Below are positions 52,342 through 60,872 of a stretch of 64,000 nt of DNA, piece by piece. The notes below the pieces were generated by a model. That model was not told the origin of the DNA. It made no database searches and saw only the letters and a program-made list of their open reading frames with translations. The DNA is from Aquincola tertiaricarbonis. GTDB lineage: Bacteria; Pseudomonadota; Gammaproteobacteria; Burkholderiales; Burkholderiaceae_C. Position numbers and translations under genes: made by a program. The stretch is taken from positions 124,001-188,000 of the forward strand of contig NZ_CP097635.1 in the NCBI RefSeq assembly GCF_023573145.1, read 5' to 3'. Position 1 is the stretch's first letter. Each line of letters begins with the position of its first letter.

Positions 52342-53240
52342 GCAGGCTCCTCTGGCGCTGCCATGGCCACCGGCACCCAGGCCGCGCCCTGCAGCACCGG
52401 CACCACCTGGCCGAGCCGGTCCACGCCCGGGCCTTGCAGGCGGGCCAGACCGTCGGGCCTGAGGGGTGACGGCGCGGCCTCGCCATCGGGTGCGGGCCAG
52501 CCGAGCAAGGCGGGCAGGCTCAGCATCCAGGGCTCGGCCAGCACCACGCGCCAGGCCGGCTCAGCGTCCTGCGCGTCCTGGTGGTCCTGCTTGTCATCCA
52601 CCAGCGGCCTTGGTGAGGCAGGCGCCACCGGCGTGCCGGGTCCGCCCCAGGTGGCCGGCCAGGCCAGGCCCCAGCGTGGCGCGCGCAGCCGCACCGGCCA
52701 GCGCGCCTCGAAGGCACCGGGCAGCAGCAAGGCGCCCGGCGCCTCGCCGGCATCGGCGGGCAGCTGGTCGGCGGGGTAGCAGGCCAGCTCCACCTGCAAG
52801 GCCAGCTCAGGCACCTGCAGCAGGCCCGCGGGCGGCGCGGGTTGCGCGGCCAGCCAGGCCACCGGGCACCACAGCCGGGTGCCGGCCGGTGCCAGGCCCG
52901 CGGTGGCCGGCTCGGCGGCGATGGCGGCCAGCGGCTCGGAAGCGGTTTCGCCCGCCAGGCCATCGGCCGCTTGCGGTGCGCCGGCCCGCAGCAGGCCCGC
53001 GAACACCGCGCCAGCCGGCGCGGCTGGGGCTTCTGCCAGCGGCTGCGGGTCCAGCGGCTGGCCGCACCAGGCCTGCAGCGCGGCCAGCCAGGGTTCGGCC
53101 TCGGCCAGCCGCAGCGCCAGCGCCACGGCGTCGGGCGGGGCGTCGTCGGCCGGTGCACCGCCGGGAGGCGGCATCGTCAGCAGCAGGCGCCCGCCTTCCA
53201 GCGCGCAGGCGTATCGCCAGGGGGACGGCGGCGACGTCAT
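52332..53240 (-). CDS. Protein in the SctQ position, divergent
   Basis: A 302-residue Ala/Pro-rich protein, directly upstream of sctR where the C-ring/sorting-platform protein SctQ is encoded in nearly all type III clusters, and of similar length. The C-terminal 70 residues (MLSLPALLGW, LARLQGPGVDRLGQVVPVLQGAAWVPVAM) loosely recall a SpoA domain, but I cannot see the usual hydrophobic/Gly pattern clearly. The start overlaps the response regulator stop as ATGA. It is either a diverged SctQ or an unrelated insertion, with SctQ elsewhere. Confidence 0.55.
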   Translation of the reverse strand: MTSPPSPWRYACALEGGRLLLTMPPPGGAPADDAPPDAVALALRLAEAEPWLAALQAWCGQPLDPQPLAEAPAAPAGAVFAGLLRAGAPQAADGLAGETASEPLAAIAAEPATAGLAPAGTRLWCPVAWLAAQPAPPAGLLQVPELALQVELACYPADQLPADAGEAPGALLLPGAFEARWPVRLRAPRWGLAWPATWGGPGTPVAPASPRPLVDDKQDHQDAQDAEPAWRVVLAEPWMLSLPALLGWPAPDGEAAPSPLRPDGLARLQGPGVDRLGQVVPVLQGAAWVPVAMAAPEEPAWT

Positions 53241-53968
53241 GCCACCCGGCCGCTCACCACCATGGTGATGAGGTGCGTCACCGAGCTGGCCTGCAGCTTG
53301 TCCATCACGCGCTTGCGGTGCAGCTCCACCGTCTTGATGCTGATGCCCATGCGGTCGGCGATGACCTTGTTGAGCTTGCCCTCCACCACCCAGCCCAGCA
53401 GTTCACGCTCACGCGGCGTCAGGCGCGCCAGGCGCTGCTGCCAGGCCTGCCGGGCCGGCTCTTCCACAGCGGGCACGGCGGTAGCCCCCGGCGCGGTGGC
53501 CGGCACCGGCTGCATGGCCGCCGGCGGCACCGGCACCACGGCGGCGGCAGGCACCGCGCTGGCATGGAAGGCGCGGTCCAGCGCCTCTTCCAGCGCCTGG
53601 TCGGCGAACGGCTTTTCCAGGAAGCTCACCGCGCCGCGCTGCATGGCCTGCACGGCCAGCGGCACATCGCCGTGGCCGGTCATGTACACCACCGGCCAGG
53701 GCATGCCTTGCGCGCGCAGGCGGTCGTGCAGGTCCAGGCCGCTCATGCCGGGCATGCGCACGTCCAGCAGCACGCAGGCGGGGCCGCTGGGGCGGGCGTT
53801 GCACAGGCCGGCCAGGGCCTCGGCGGGGTCGGCGAAGTCCACCACCTCGTAGCCGGCGCCGGCCAGCCACCAGTGGGCCGAGCTGCGGAAGTCGGCGTTG
53901 TCGTCGACGATGAAGATGGTGCGCGTAGAGGCGTCGGTCGGGTGGCCAGGTTGGGGGGCGGTGTTCAT
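53237..53968 (-). CDS. FixJ/NarL-type response regulator in the type III operon
   Basis: A 243-residue regulator. The receiver domain spans about 15-130, with the acidic pair in FIVDDNADF, phospho-acceptor Asp69 in CVLLDVRMPGMSG, Thr in VYMTGHGDV and Lys in FLEKPF. A Pro/Ala linker follows, then a LuxR-type HTH (about 178-240, LTPRERELLGWVVEGKLNKVIADRMGISIKTVELHRKRV in parts). Receiver and output look like FixJ. It is coupled on both sides by 4-nt overlaps, to the kinase upstream and the sctQ-position gene downstream, so its amount is tied to secretion gene expression. Confidence 0.93.
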   Translation of the reverse strand: MNTAPQPGHPTDASTRTIFIVDDNADFRSSAHWWLAGAGYEVVDFADPAEALAGLCNARPSGPACVLLDVRMPGMSGLDLHDRLRAQGMPWPVVYMTGHGDVPLAVQAMQRGAVSFLEKPFADQALEEALDRAFHASAVPAAAVVPVPPAAMQPVPATAPGATAVPAVEEPARQAWQQRLARLTPRERELLGWVVEGKLNKVIADRMGISIKTVELHRKRVMDKLQASSVTHLITMVVSGRVA

Positions 53969-55242
53969 GTCGTTCTCCCGGGGGCGTTGGGCGCTTCGGC
54001 CGGCAGCAGCGGCAGCGCCAGGTGGAAGCTGCAGCCGCGCTCGGGCTGGCCGTCAGGCCCCTCGTTGCGGCTGAACCAGAGCCGGCCTTGATGCAGCTCG
54101 GCGAACGATCGGCAGATGTTCAGCCCGATGCCCATGCCGTTGGGCTTGCTGGACTGGAAGGGCACGAACAGCTGGGCCGCGTCGTCGCTGGGCAGGCCGC
54201 AGCCGTTGTCGCGCAGGCGCAGCACGGCTTCACGGCCGGAGCGTTCCACGCTCAAGCGCAGCGCCAGCCGGCGCGGCACGCGGCCATGGGCATCGGGCGG
54301 GTTGTCGCGCATGGCCTCGATGGCATTGCGCATCAGGTTGACGAAGATCTGCTGCAGCATCACCTCGTCGCCCTGCACCGGGCAGGGCCGCGGGGCCAGT
54401 TCCAGCTGCACCTCGATGCCGTCGCGCCGCACCTCCCAATCGAGCAGCGCCAGCGATTCGCGCACCACCTGGCCCAGCTCCAGCCGCTGCAACCGCGGGC
54501 CGCGGGCCTGGGTGTACTCGCGGATGCGGGCGATGATGCGCGAGGCGAACAGCGCCTGGTCCAGCGCCAGCTGCACGCCGGTCAGCAACTCTTCGCTGCG
54601 GGCGGCCGGGCGTTCCAGCCGCATGCGCAGGCCGCGCAGCACGTTGGCCACGGTGCCGATGGGCTGGTTGAGTTCATGCGCCAGGGTGGAAGCCATCTCG
54701 CCCACCGACAGCGCGCGGGAAGTGAACAGCAGCTTCTCGCGGTCTTCCAGGTGGCGGCGGGCGGCTTCGGCCTGCTCGTCGGCGGCCGAGTGCGGCAGGG
54801 GCGCAGGCTCGGCCGGCGCCGCCACCGCGGGCGCCGTGTCGACGGGCATGGCTTCGGCGGACGCCGCGGCTTCATCGCGGGTCCACAGCAGGCGCACCGC
54901 GGCCAGGCCGGGGCGCACCAGCGTAGCCTGGGCATACAGGCCTTCGGCCAGGCGATCGGCCGGCAGGTCCAGCCGCAGCGCGCTGCCGCGCACCAGGCGC
55001 ACCAGCAAGGCGGTGAGGCCGGGCAGCCGGGGCTCCAGCGCGGCCAGCGGCGCCTCGGCCTGCACGCAGCAATGGCTGCTGAAGGCGGGGCTGCACCAGG
55101 GCAGCCGGCGGTGGGTCAGGTCGACCAGCGCCAGGCCGCAGTCGAAGGCGTCCAGCGCCAGCCGCATGGCCTCCTGCTCGCGGCGGCGCGCATCGTCCAG
55201 CGCGGTGGCGGCGCGGTGGCGGGGGGTGCGCAGCTCGGTCAT
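53965..55242 (-). CDS. FixL-like sensor histidine kinase in the type III operon
   Basis: A 425-residue soluble kinase. A PAS-like N terminus (about 25-125, DAFDCGLALVDLTHRRLPWCSPAF) is followed by an Ala/Pro linker. The H-box LAHELNQPIGTVANVLRG holds His189. N-box FVNLMRNAIEAMRDNPPD, G1 LRDNGCGLP and G2 NGMGIGLNICRSF complete the ATPase. There are no membrane segments, so it senses a cytoplasmic signal, perhaps a secretion-related one. It overlaps both neighbours by ATGA. Confidence 0.9.
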   Translation of the reverse strand: MTELRTPRHRAATALDDARRREQEAMRLALDAFDCGLALVDLTHRRLPWCSPAFSSHCCVQAEAPLAALEPRLPGLTALLVRLVRGSALRLDLPADRLAEGLYAQATLVRPGLAAVRLLWTRDEAAASAEAMPVDTAPAVAAPAEPAPLPHSAADEQAEAARRHLEDREKLLFTSRALSVGEMASTLAHELNQPIGTVANVLRGLRMRLERPAARSEELLTGVQLALDQALFASRIIARIREYTQARGPRLQRLELGQVVRESLALLDWEVRRDGIEVQLELAPRPCPVQGDEVMLQQIFVNLMRNAIEAMRDNPPDAHGRVPRRLALRLSVERSGREAVLRLRDNGCGLPSDDAAQLFVPFQSSKPNGMGIGLNICRSFAELHQGRLWFSRNEGPDGQPERGCSFHLALPLLPAEAPNAPGRTT

Positions 55243-56480
55243 GCGGCCAGGCCCTCGGGCTCCACCAGCAGCAGCAGGCTCCATTGGCCGGCCAGCCCGC
55301 GCAGGAAGCGGCGCGGCTGCGCCAGAGACAGGTGGGCATGGGCCGGGTCGGGCAGCGCGGGCACATCGCCAAAGCCGATGCGGCAGCCGATGACCGGTGC
55401 CGTGCCCGCGGTGCCGGGGGCCGGCGGGCGGCTGCGCAAGCCGTCCAGCGCACCGCCTGTGGTGCGGTGCAGCCGCCACTGCGCGGGCAGGCCGAGTGGG
55501 GCCGGGGCCACCCAGCGGGCGGGCAGAGCCAGCACCGCGTGCTGCGGGCCCCCCAGCAACCAGGCCGTCGCACGCCGGCTCGGTTCACCGGCCACCGCGG
55601 GCTGTGGGCACACCAGCAGGATGTACCGGCGCAGCTCCAGCTCACGCAGCAGCGGCTGGTGGCCGGCCTGCTGCAGCCGCGCCCGCCAGGCCGCCAGGTC
55701 CGGCGGCGCCGCGGGAGCGCCGAGCACCGGTGCATCGGCTTCCTGGGCCGATGCCCCGGTGGCGGCCAACGCCGCGGGGTCGGCGGCGTCGGTCTCCTGG
55801 GGGTGATCTTCGTCGGCCGCTGCGTCCTGGCCGGCCGGGGCGTCATCGCCCAGCGGGTGCACACGGCGCACCGGCGGGTGCAGGCGGGTCGGCAATGCGG
55901 GGCGGCGCGGCAGCGGCGACGGCGTGGTGAACAGCGGCGACAAGGTCACCGGCACCTGCACGGTGTCCGCAGTGGCCACGGCGCTGCGCGCACCGGCGCC
56001 GTGGCTGGCGGAGGGCTGGGCCAGCGCGGCGGCGGTGGCGGGCGCCGCCAGTCCGCCCGACGCGGTCGTGGGCTCCGCAGCAGGGGTTGCGGGACGGCCC
56101 GGGGAAGGCGCCGAGGGAGCCGCCAAGGCCGCTGACGCGGGGCCTGGCCAGCCTGCCGTAGCCTGCGCAAGGCCCGCAGCCACCACCGCCTGACCGGCCT
56201 GCGCCATTGCGGGTGCCGGTGGCAGGCCGCTGAGCAGCGCTGAGGGGCTGACCGCCGTGCCGGGGCCGGTGGTCGGCAGGCGGTGCGCCGCATCGGCCAC
56301 AGCCTGTGACCCCGTCGCACCGGCGCCTTCCTGCGTGCCGGTGGAGGCCGATGCTTCACCCGGCTGGCCAGCGCCTTCGGCCGGCTGCGCCACGGCGGCG
56401 GCCACCTGCTGCCAGCGCTCGGCCAGGCTGCCGACGCCGGACTCGCCGCCGCCCAAGGGCGTGATCGCGTCCGCGCTCAT
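55239..56480 (-). CDS. Uncharacterised Pro/Ala-rich protein of the type III operon
   Basis: A 413-residue protein I do not recognise. Residues 1-245 are low-complexity Ala/Pro/Thr-rich, as in needle-length rulers or secreted substrates. Residues about 245-413 form a compact region: WRARLQQAGHQPLLRELELRRYILLVCPQ, WLLGGPQHAVLALPARWV, and a C-terminal RFLRGLAGQWSLLLLVEPEG. It is coupled to the histidine kinase and to the gene upstream by 4-nt overlaps. It could be a second SctP-like ruler or a regulator partner. The frame extends far upstream, but those codons lie antisense/overlapping in the coupled gene. Confidence 0.6.
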   Translation of the reverse strand: MSADAITPLGGGESGVGSLAERWQQVAAAVAQPAEGAGQPGEASASTGTQEGAGATGSQAVADAAHRLPTTGPGTAVSPSALLSGLPPAPAMAQAGQAVVAAGLAQATAGWPGPASAALAAPSAPSPGRPATPAAEPTTASGGLAAPATAAALAQPSASHGAGARSAVATADTVQVPVTLSPLFTTPSPLPRRPALPTRLHPPVRRVHPLGDDAPAGQDAAADEDHPQETDAADPAALAATGASAQEADAPVLGAPAAPPDLAAWRARLQQAGHQPLLRELELRRYILLVCPQPAVAGEPSRRATAWLLGGPQHAVLALPARWVAPAPLGLPAQWRLHRTTGGALDGLRSRPPAPGTAGTAPVIGCRIGFGDVPALPDPAHAHLSLAQPRRFLRGLAGQWSLLLLVEPEGLAA

Positions 56481-57139
56481 GCCTGGCCGGCCGCCTTCAG
56501 CGCCTCGGCCAGCGGCTGCGCCGGCAGGCGCAGGGTCAGGCCGTGGTCGCCCAGGTGCAGGTGGTCGGGCTGCAGGCCCAGCAGCTGGCGCAGGTAGCCG
56601 CGGGCGGCGTTTTGCACGTTGACGCGAGCGGCCGGGCCCTGGCGGCGGGCTTCGTGCTGGCTTTCGCCCACCAGCATGCCCAGCACCGCGAACTGCTCGA
56701 ACAAGGCCTGGCGTTCGGTGGCCGCTGCCTGCGCCCAGGCCGGGTGCTGGCCCAGCAGCCGGCGCATCTGCCGTTCCACCAGCGCCAGCTGGGCAGGGCT
56801 GACGTCGATCTGCTGCAACGCAGCCACGCAGGCCAGCACGAAGTAGGCAGCCGCCTGGCCGACGTCGTCTTCGGGCAGGCCCGACTGCAGGCGCTGCCGG
56901 TAGTGCGCCAGGCAGCGGCGGTACAAGGCCAGCGCCTGCTGGCGCGCGGCCGGGCCGCCGGGGTGCGCCGCCGCCAGCTGCTGTGGCGCAGTGGCCTGGG
57001 CGGCCGGCAGCACCGTGAGCGGGGCCAGGTCGTCGGCATCGGTGGCAGCGCCGCCCATCAGCAGCTCGCCGAAGCTGGCGGCCAGGCGGTCGGCCAGTGC
57101 GGCGGCGCGCAGGTCGGTGGGGGAAGAGGTCGAGGTCAT
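56477..57139 (-). CDS. DUF6683-like protein of the type III operon
   Basis: A 220-residue helical protein. The C-terminal part (FEQFAVLGMLVGESQHEARRQ, then VNVQNAARGYLRQLLGLQPDHLHLGDHGLTL) resembles DUF6683 proteins as I know them; this is a recollection-based match and needs a profile search. No signal peptide is present. It is linked to sctP and to the next gene by ATGA overlaps. A chaperone or gatekeeper role would suit the position, but there is no direct evidence. Confidence 0.6.
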   Translation of the reverse strand: MTSTSSPTDLRAAALADRLAASFGELLMGGAATDADDLAPLTVLPAAQATAPQQLAAAHPGGPAARQQALALYRRCLAHYRQRLQSGLPEDDVGQAAAYFVLACVAALQQIDVSPAQLALVERQMRRLLGQHPAWAQAAATERQALFEQFAVLGMLVGESQHEARRQGPAARVNVQNAARGYLRQLLGLQPDHLHLGDHGLTLRLPAQPLAEALKAAGQA

Positions 57140-57840
57140 GGCTGGGCTTCTTCTTGGGGTCCGTCGTCCAGATGGGCCGCATGGCGGGCCAGGCGCCCGC
57201 GCAGGCGCTCCAGCGCCTCGGGGCTGGTGGTGGCCGTGGGTTGCACCTGCACCCCCAGCCGACCGCCCGCGCTGCGCTGCAGCGCCACGGCCTGCGCGGG
57301 CCCGGCGCCATCGGGCAGCAGCAGCCGCCACTGCGCACTGGGGCCTTCGCTGGCCTGCGCCGAGCGCTGCAGCGCCAGCCAGGTGGCGCTGGGCGGCGCC
57401 GGCGGTGCGGGGGGCGCGGCATCGGGGGGTGTCACCACCCCTTGGAAAGCAGTCGCGGTGAATGGCAGGCCGCAAGAGGTGGCCAGGGCGGACTCGGCGG
57501 GCCGGGGTGATACGACGTCGTCGGCAGGGGCGTCGGCAGGGGCCGCGCGGAGCGGGCGCGTCGGGGGTGCCGCAGGGCTCATGCGGGGCAGATCGCTGCG
57601 CGGTGCCGCCTCCGGATCTGGCTGCGGGGCCGGCGTGCAGGTCTGCGCCGCGGCCATGGCACCCAGCGGCGAGCGGTCCGGGTCCACGCCGTCGTCCGTC
57701 GGTTCAGGTTCACGGCCCTGCTCCGCCCGCCGCAGCGCGTGCTGGAAGCGGCGGTGCGCTTCGCTGCCTGCATCCTGTGGCCGGGAGACGGCCGCCGCCT
57801 CGGGCGGCCGCGGCGCAGGCTGGCGTTCGGTCGTCCTCAT
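57136..57840 (-). CDS. sctP: Type III secretion needle-length/substrate-switch protein SctP (HpaP-like)
   Basis: A 234-residue protein. A Pro/Ala-rich disordered first part (to about 150) precedes a C-terminal FliK_C/HpaP-like domain (WRLLLPDGAGPAQAVALQRSAGGRLGVQVQPTAT, then a helix ALERLRGRLARHAAHL). The gene order sctN-sctO-sctP is conserved in Ysc-type clusters. Overlaps sctO by 4 nt. Assignment rests mainly on position and composition. Confidence 0.65.
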   Translation of the reverse strand: MRTTERQPAPRPPEAAAVSRPQDAGSEAHRRFQHALRRAEQGREPEPTDDGVDPDRSPLGAMAAAQTCTPAPQPDPEAAPRSDLPRMSPAAPPTRPLRAAPADAPADDVVSPRPAESALATSCGLPFTATAFQGVVTPPDAAPPAPPAPPSATWLALQRSAQASEGPSAQWRLLLPDGAGPAQAVALQRSAGGRLGVQVQPTATTSPEALERLRGRLARHAAHLDDGPQEEAQP

Positions 57841-58331
57841 GCCCAGGCTCCGGTCAGCGGATGGCGGCGCTGCGGCTCCAGTTCACGTTCCAGCTTCTGG
57901 TCCTGCAGCCGCAGCAGCCGGCGGCGGGCATCGTCGCGCAGGTCCTGCACCGCCTGGCACTGGGCGCTGCAGCGGCGCAGCGCGGCCTCGGCTTCGGCCA
58001 GGCGGGCCTCGGCCGCCTCCAGCGCGTCTTCGTCGTCGATCAGCGCGTACTCAGCCCGCTCCAGCCGGTCGTCCAGCCATTCGCGGTGAGCGGCGGCGAT
58101 GCGACCCAGCTGCGGCAGCGCGCTCGCGCCTTCGCCGGCCAGGTGGCGGGCCTGGGCGGCGATGTCGCGCCGCAGCTCATGGATGGTCTGCTGGCGCCGG
58201 GCGATGGCCACCCGCGCTTCGTCGCGGGCCTGGCGCAGGGCCGCGCACTGGCGGCGGGCCGCTTCCTCGCGCAGCTGTCGCAGGCGCTGCAGCTGGCTCA
58301 GGTCGTGCAAGTCGTGGGCAGGTGCGTTCAT
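57837..58331 (-). CDS. sctO: Type III secretion central stalk protein SctO
   Basis: A 164-residue, almost wholly helical, Arg/Glu/Ala-rich protein with heptad-like patterns (RQLREEAARRQCAALRQARDEARVAIARRQ). This is the coiled-coil character of SctO/FliJ, which links the ATPase hexamer to the export gate. It lies 24 nt after sctN behind GAGGAA and before sctP. Confidence 0.82.
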   Translation of the reverse strand: MNAPAHDLHDLSQLQRLRQLREEAARRQCAALRQARDEARVAIARRQQTIHELRRDIAAQARHLAGEGASALPQLGRIAAAHREWLDDRLERAEYALIDDEDALEAAEARLAEAEAALRRCSAQCQAVQDLRDDARRRLLRLQDQKLERELEPQRRHPLTGAWA

Positions 58332-58355
58332 CGGGGTTCCTCGTGCGGCGGCGGG

Positions 58356-59720
58356 TCAGCCCACCGCCTGCTGCAGCTGCTGCAGGGTTTCGTCCCAGGC
58401 GCTGGCTTCATCGGGCCGCTGGCGCAGCAGCGCCTGGATGTCGGGCCAGCGGGCGATGGCCTCGTCGGCCAGCGCATCGGCGCCGCGCTGGTATTCGCCC
58501 ACCTGCAGCAGCAGCCGGATCTCGGCCTGCTTGGCCATCAGCGCGCGCAGCCGAAGGGCGGCCGCCTGGTGGTCGGGCTGGGCCACGCGGTTGAACACGC
58601 GGCTGGCGCTGGCGGGCACGTCGATGGCCGGGTAATGGCCGGCCTGCGCCAGCTCGCGCGACAGCACGATGTGGCCGTCGAGGATGGAGCGCACCTCCTC
58701 GGCCACCGGGTCGCTGCCGTCTTCGTCTTCGGCCAGCACGGTGTAGAACGCGGTCATCGAGCCATGGGCGTCGTTGCCCGCGCGTTCAAACAGGCGCGGC
58801 AGCTCGGCGAACACCGAGGGCGGGAAGCCCCGGCGCACCGGCGGCTCACCCACCGACAGGCCGATCTCGCGCAGCGCACGGGCATAGCGGGTGACGGAAT
58901 CCATCAGCAGCATCACCCGCGCGCCCTGGGCGCGGAAGCCCTCGGCGATGGCGGTGGCCGCCTGCGCCGCGCGCAGCCGCTCCATCGCCGGGCGCTCCGA
59001 CGTGGCCACCACCACCACCGAGCGGGCCAGGCCGGCGGCGCCCAGGCTGTCGTCCAGGAACTCGCGCACTTCGCGGCCACGCTCGCCGATCAGCGCCACC
59101 ACGTTGACATCGCTCTCGGCCTGGCGGGCCAGCATGCCCAGCAGCGTGCTCTTGCCGCCGCCGGCGGTGGCGAACACGCCCACGCGCTGGCCTTCGCCAA
59201 TGCTGAGCGCGGCATCGATGGCCTTGACGCCGGTGGCGAATACCTGCTGCACCGGCAGCCGCTGCAAAGGGTTGGGCGCGGGCGCCTGCACCGGCCGCCA
59301 GGCCAGGCCCTGCGCAGGCAGCGGCTGGCCGTCCAGCGGCTGGCCGAAGGCGTCCAGCACCCGGCCCAGCAGCACGCTGCCGCAGGGCACGGCGGGCGCA
59401 TCGGACACCACCTCCACCCAGGCATCGGCGGCCACGTCGTCCAGGCTGCCCAGCGGCACCAGGATGGCTTCGCCATGCGACAAGCCCACCACCTCGGCCG
59501 GCAGCCGCGCGCCGCGGGCGTCCCACACCAGGCATTGCTGGCCGATGCGGGCCTGCAGGCCGCTCACCCGCAGCGTGGTGCCGAAGGCCTGCACCACCCG
59601 GCCACGCTGGCCCAGCGGCCGGCCATGCTGCAGCGCCTGCCACACGGCGGGGCCCAGCAGCGTGGCGGCCTGCGCGCCATGGGCCACCGGATCGACTTGT
59701 CTAGACAGGTTACCAGTCAT
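58356..59720 (-). CDS. sctN: Type III secretion ATPase SctN
   Basis: A 454-residue F1-type ATPase. Walker A ATAGGGKST is at about 184-192, preceded by GVKAIDAALSIGEGQRVGVF; Walker B is VMLLMDSVTRYARALREIGLSVGEPPVRRGFPPSVFAELPRL in parts, the highly conserved type III/flagellar block. It unfolds and releases chaperoned substrates at the cytosolic face of the export gate. It overlaps sctL by 4 nt. Confidence 0.96.
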   Translation of the reverse strand: MTGNLSRQVDPVAHGAQAATLLGPAVWQALQHGRPLGQRGRVVQAFGTTLRVSGLQARIGQQCLVWDARGARLPAEVVGLSHGEAILVPLGSLDDVAADAWVEVVSDAPAVPCGSVLLGRVLDAFGQPLDGQPLPAQGLAWRPVQAPAPNPLQRLPVQQVFATGVKAIDAALSIGEGQRVGVFATAGGGKSTLLGMLARQAESDVNVVALIGERGREVREFLDDSLGAAGLARSVVVVATSERPAMERLRAAQAATAIAEGFRAQGARVMLLMDSVTRYARALREIGLSVGEPPVRRGFPPSVFAELPRLFERAGNDAHGSMTAFYTVLAEDEDGSDPVAEEVRSILDGHIVLSRELAQAGHYPAIDVPASASRVFNRVAQPDHQAAALRLRALMAKQAEIRLLLQVGEYQRGADALADEAIARWPDIQALLRQRPDEASAWDETLQQLQQAVG

Positions 59721-60349
59721 GCCACCTCCTGCGCCGCGGCGGCCTGCAGCTGCCCGCCCAGGCGCTGCAGCTGCTGCGGCAGGCCGGCGATCAGCTGCCC
59801 GGCGGGGGTGTCGAACACGCAGTCCAGCGGCGCCAGCGTGGCATCGGGCCGCAGCTGCAGGCGGCTGCCGTCGGCCAGGCCGGGCAGCGCACTGAGGGCC
59901 TGCGCCACCTCGGGGTGCAGACGCAGCACCGCCGGCTGTTCCGGCGCCAGCGCCTCGGCGGCGCGGCGCGCCAGCGCGGCCACCACCTCGGCCGGCGCCA
60001 GTTCGGCGGTGATGCGCTCGACGATCTGCAGCGCCAGCGCCACCGCGGCCTGGCGCAGCTCGGCCGCCTGCAGCACGGCATCGTCGGCGGCCTGCTGCCA
60101 GGCCTCGGCCAGTTGCGGGCCCGCCTGGCGCAGGGCTTCGGCGCGGCCTTCGGTCAGCCCTTGGGCGTGGGCCGCATCACGGGCGCCTTGAAGCTCCGCC
60201 TCACGCCGGGTGGCCAGGCTTTCCAGGCGCGCCAGCAGCGCGGTGGCGCTGTGGCAGGCGGTCAGCTCGTCGGCCGACAGCCAGGCCCGGCCCAGGCTCA
60301 GGCTGCCCAGCGCGCTGCGGTGCACCGCAATGAACCCAGGCGCCGTCAT
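59717..60349 (-). CDS. sctL: Type III secretion stator protein SctL
   Basis: A 210-residue FliH/HrpE/YscL-type protein. It has a short start motif GSLSLGRAWLSADEL, a coiled-coil helix (ATRREAELQGARDAAHAQGLTEGRAEAL), and a C-terminal domain with LALQIVERITAELAP and VLRLHPEVAQAL. It regulates SctN and links it to the sorting platform. It is coupled both ways by 4-nt overlaps. Confidence 0.88.
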   Translation of the reverse strand: MTAPGFIAVHRSALGSLSLGRAWLSADELTACHSATALLARLESLATRREAELQGARDAAHAQGLTEGRAEALRQAGPQLAEAWQQAADDAVLQAAELRQAAVALALQIVERITAELAPAEVVAALARRAAEALAPEQPAVLRLHPEVAQALSALPGLADGSRLQLRPDATLAPLDCVFDTPAGQLIAGLPQQLQRLGGQLQAAAAQEVA

Positions 60350-60870
60350 GGCCGTGCCTCCACGTGACCCGCGGCCGCCACGGCCCCCACCGCCGCGGCA
60401 GTGTCGATGGCCGGCAGCGGCGCCAGCGTGTCGGGCCAGAAGGCTTCGCGCAGCATCAACCGCAGCACCGGCGAAGGCACTGCGGCCAGCGCCGCCTCCC
60501 GGCCGGCCTGGGCCAGCAGCGCGGGCAGCGTGGTGGCCGTCCAGGGGGGTGCGTGCGGGGCTGCGCTGGCGCCGGCATCGTCACCGGCCTGCAACAGCCG
60601 CGTCGCTTCGGAACTGCCGATCAAGGCCTGCAGCTGCTGCAACACCCGGCCGTCGATGCATTGCCGCAGCGCGGCGGCATGGAACCAGGCGCCGACGGCG
60701 CACAGCCAGGTGTCGCGCTCGGCCGCGGGCAGTTGGGCCCAGGCGGGCCAGGCCGACAGGTCGGACCAGCCGAGCTGGGCCCGGCGCGGCGCATCGGCCA
60801 GCACGCGTGCGGCGGCGGCCCGACGGGCGCGGGCAGTGGTGGCGGCTTCCAGCAATGCGGGGTTCATCAT
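60346..60870 (-). CDS. sctK: Type III secretion sorting-platform protein SctK
   Basis: A 174-residue protein in the SctK place between sctJ and sctL. Family-like features: a start MMNPALLEAATTARARRAAAARVL, then a helical domain with LSAWPAWAQLPAAERDTWLCAVGAWFHAAALRQCIDG. Sequence conservation in SctK is low, so position is the main support. The start (two Met codons) lies 2 nt after the sctJ stop. Confidence 0.75.
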   Translation of the reverse strand: MMNPALLEAATTARARRAAAARVLADAPRRAQLGWSDLSAWPAWAQLPAAERDTWLCAVGAWFHAAALRQCIDGRVLQQLQALIGSSEATRLLQAGDDAGASAAPHAPPWTATTLPALLAQAGREAALAAVPSPVLRLMLREAFWPDTLAPLPAIDTAAAVGAVAAAGHVEARP

Positions 60871-60872
60871 CG

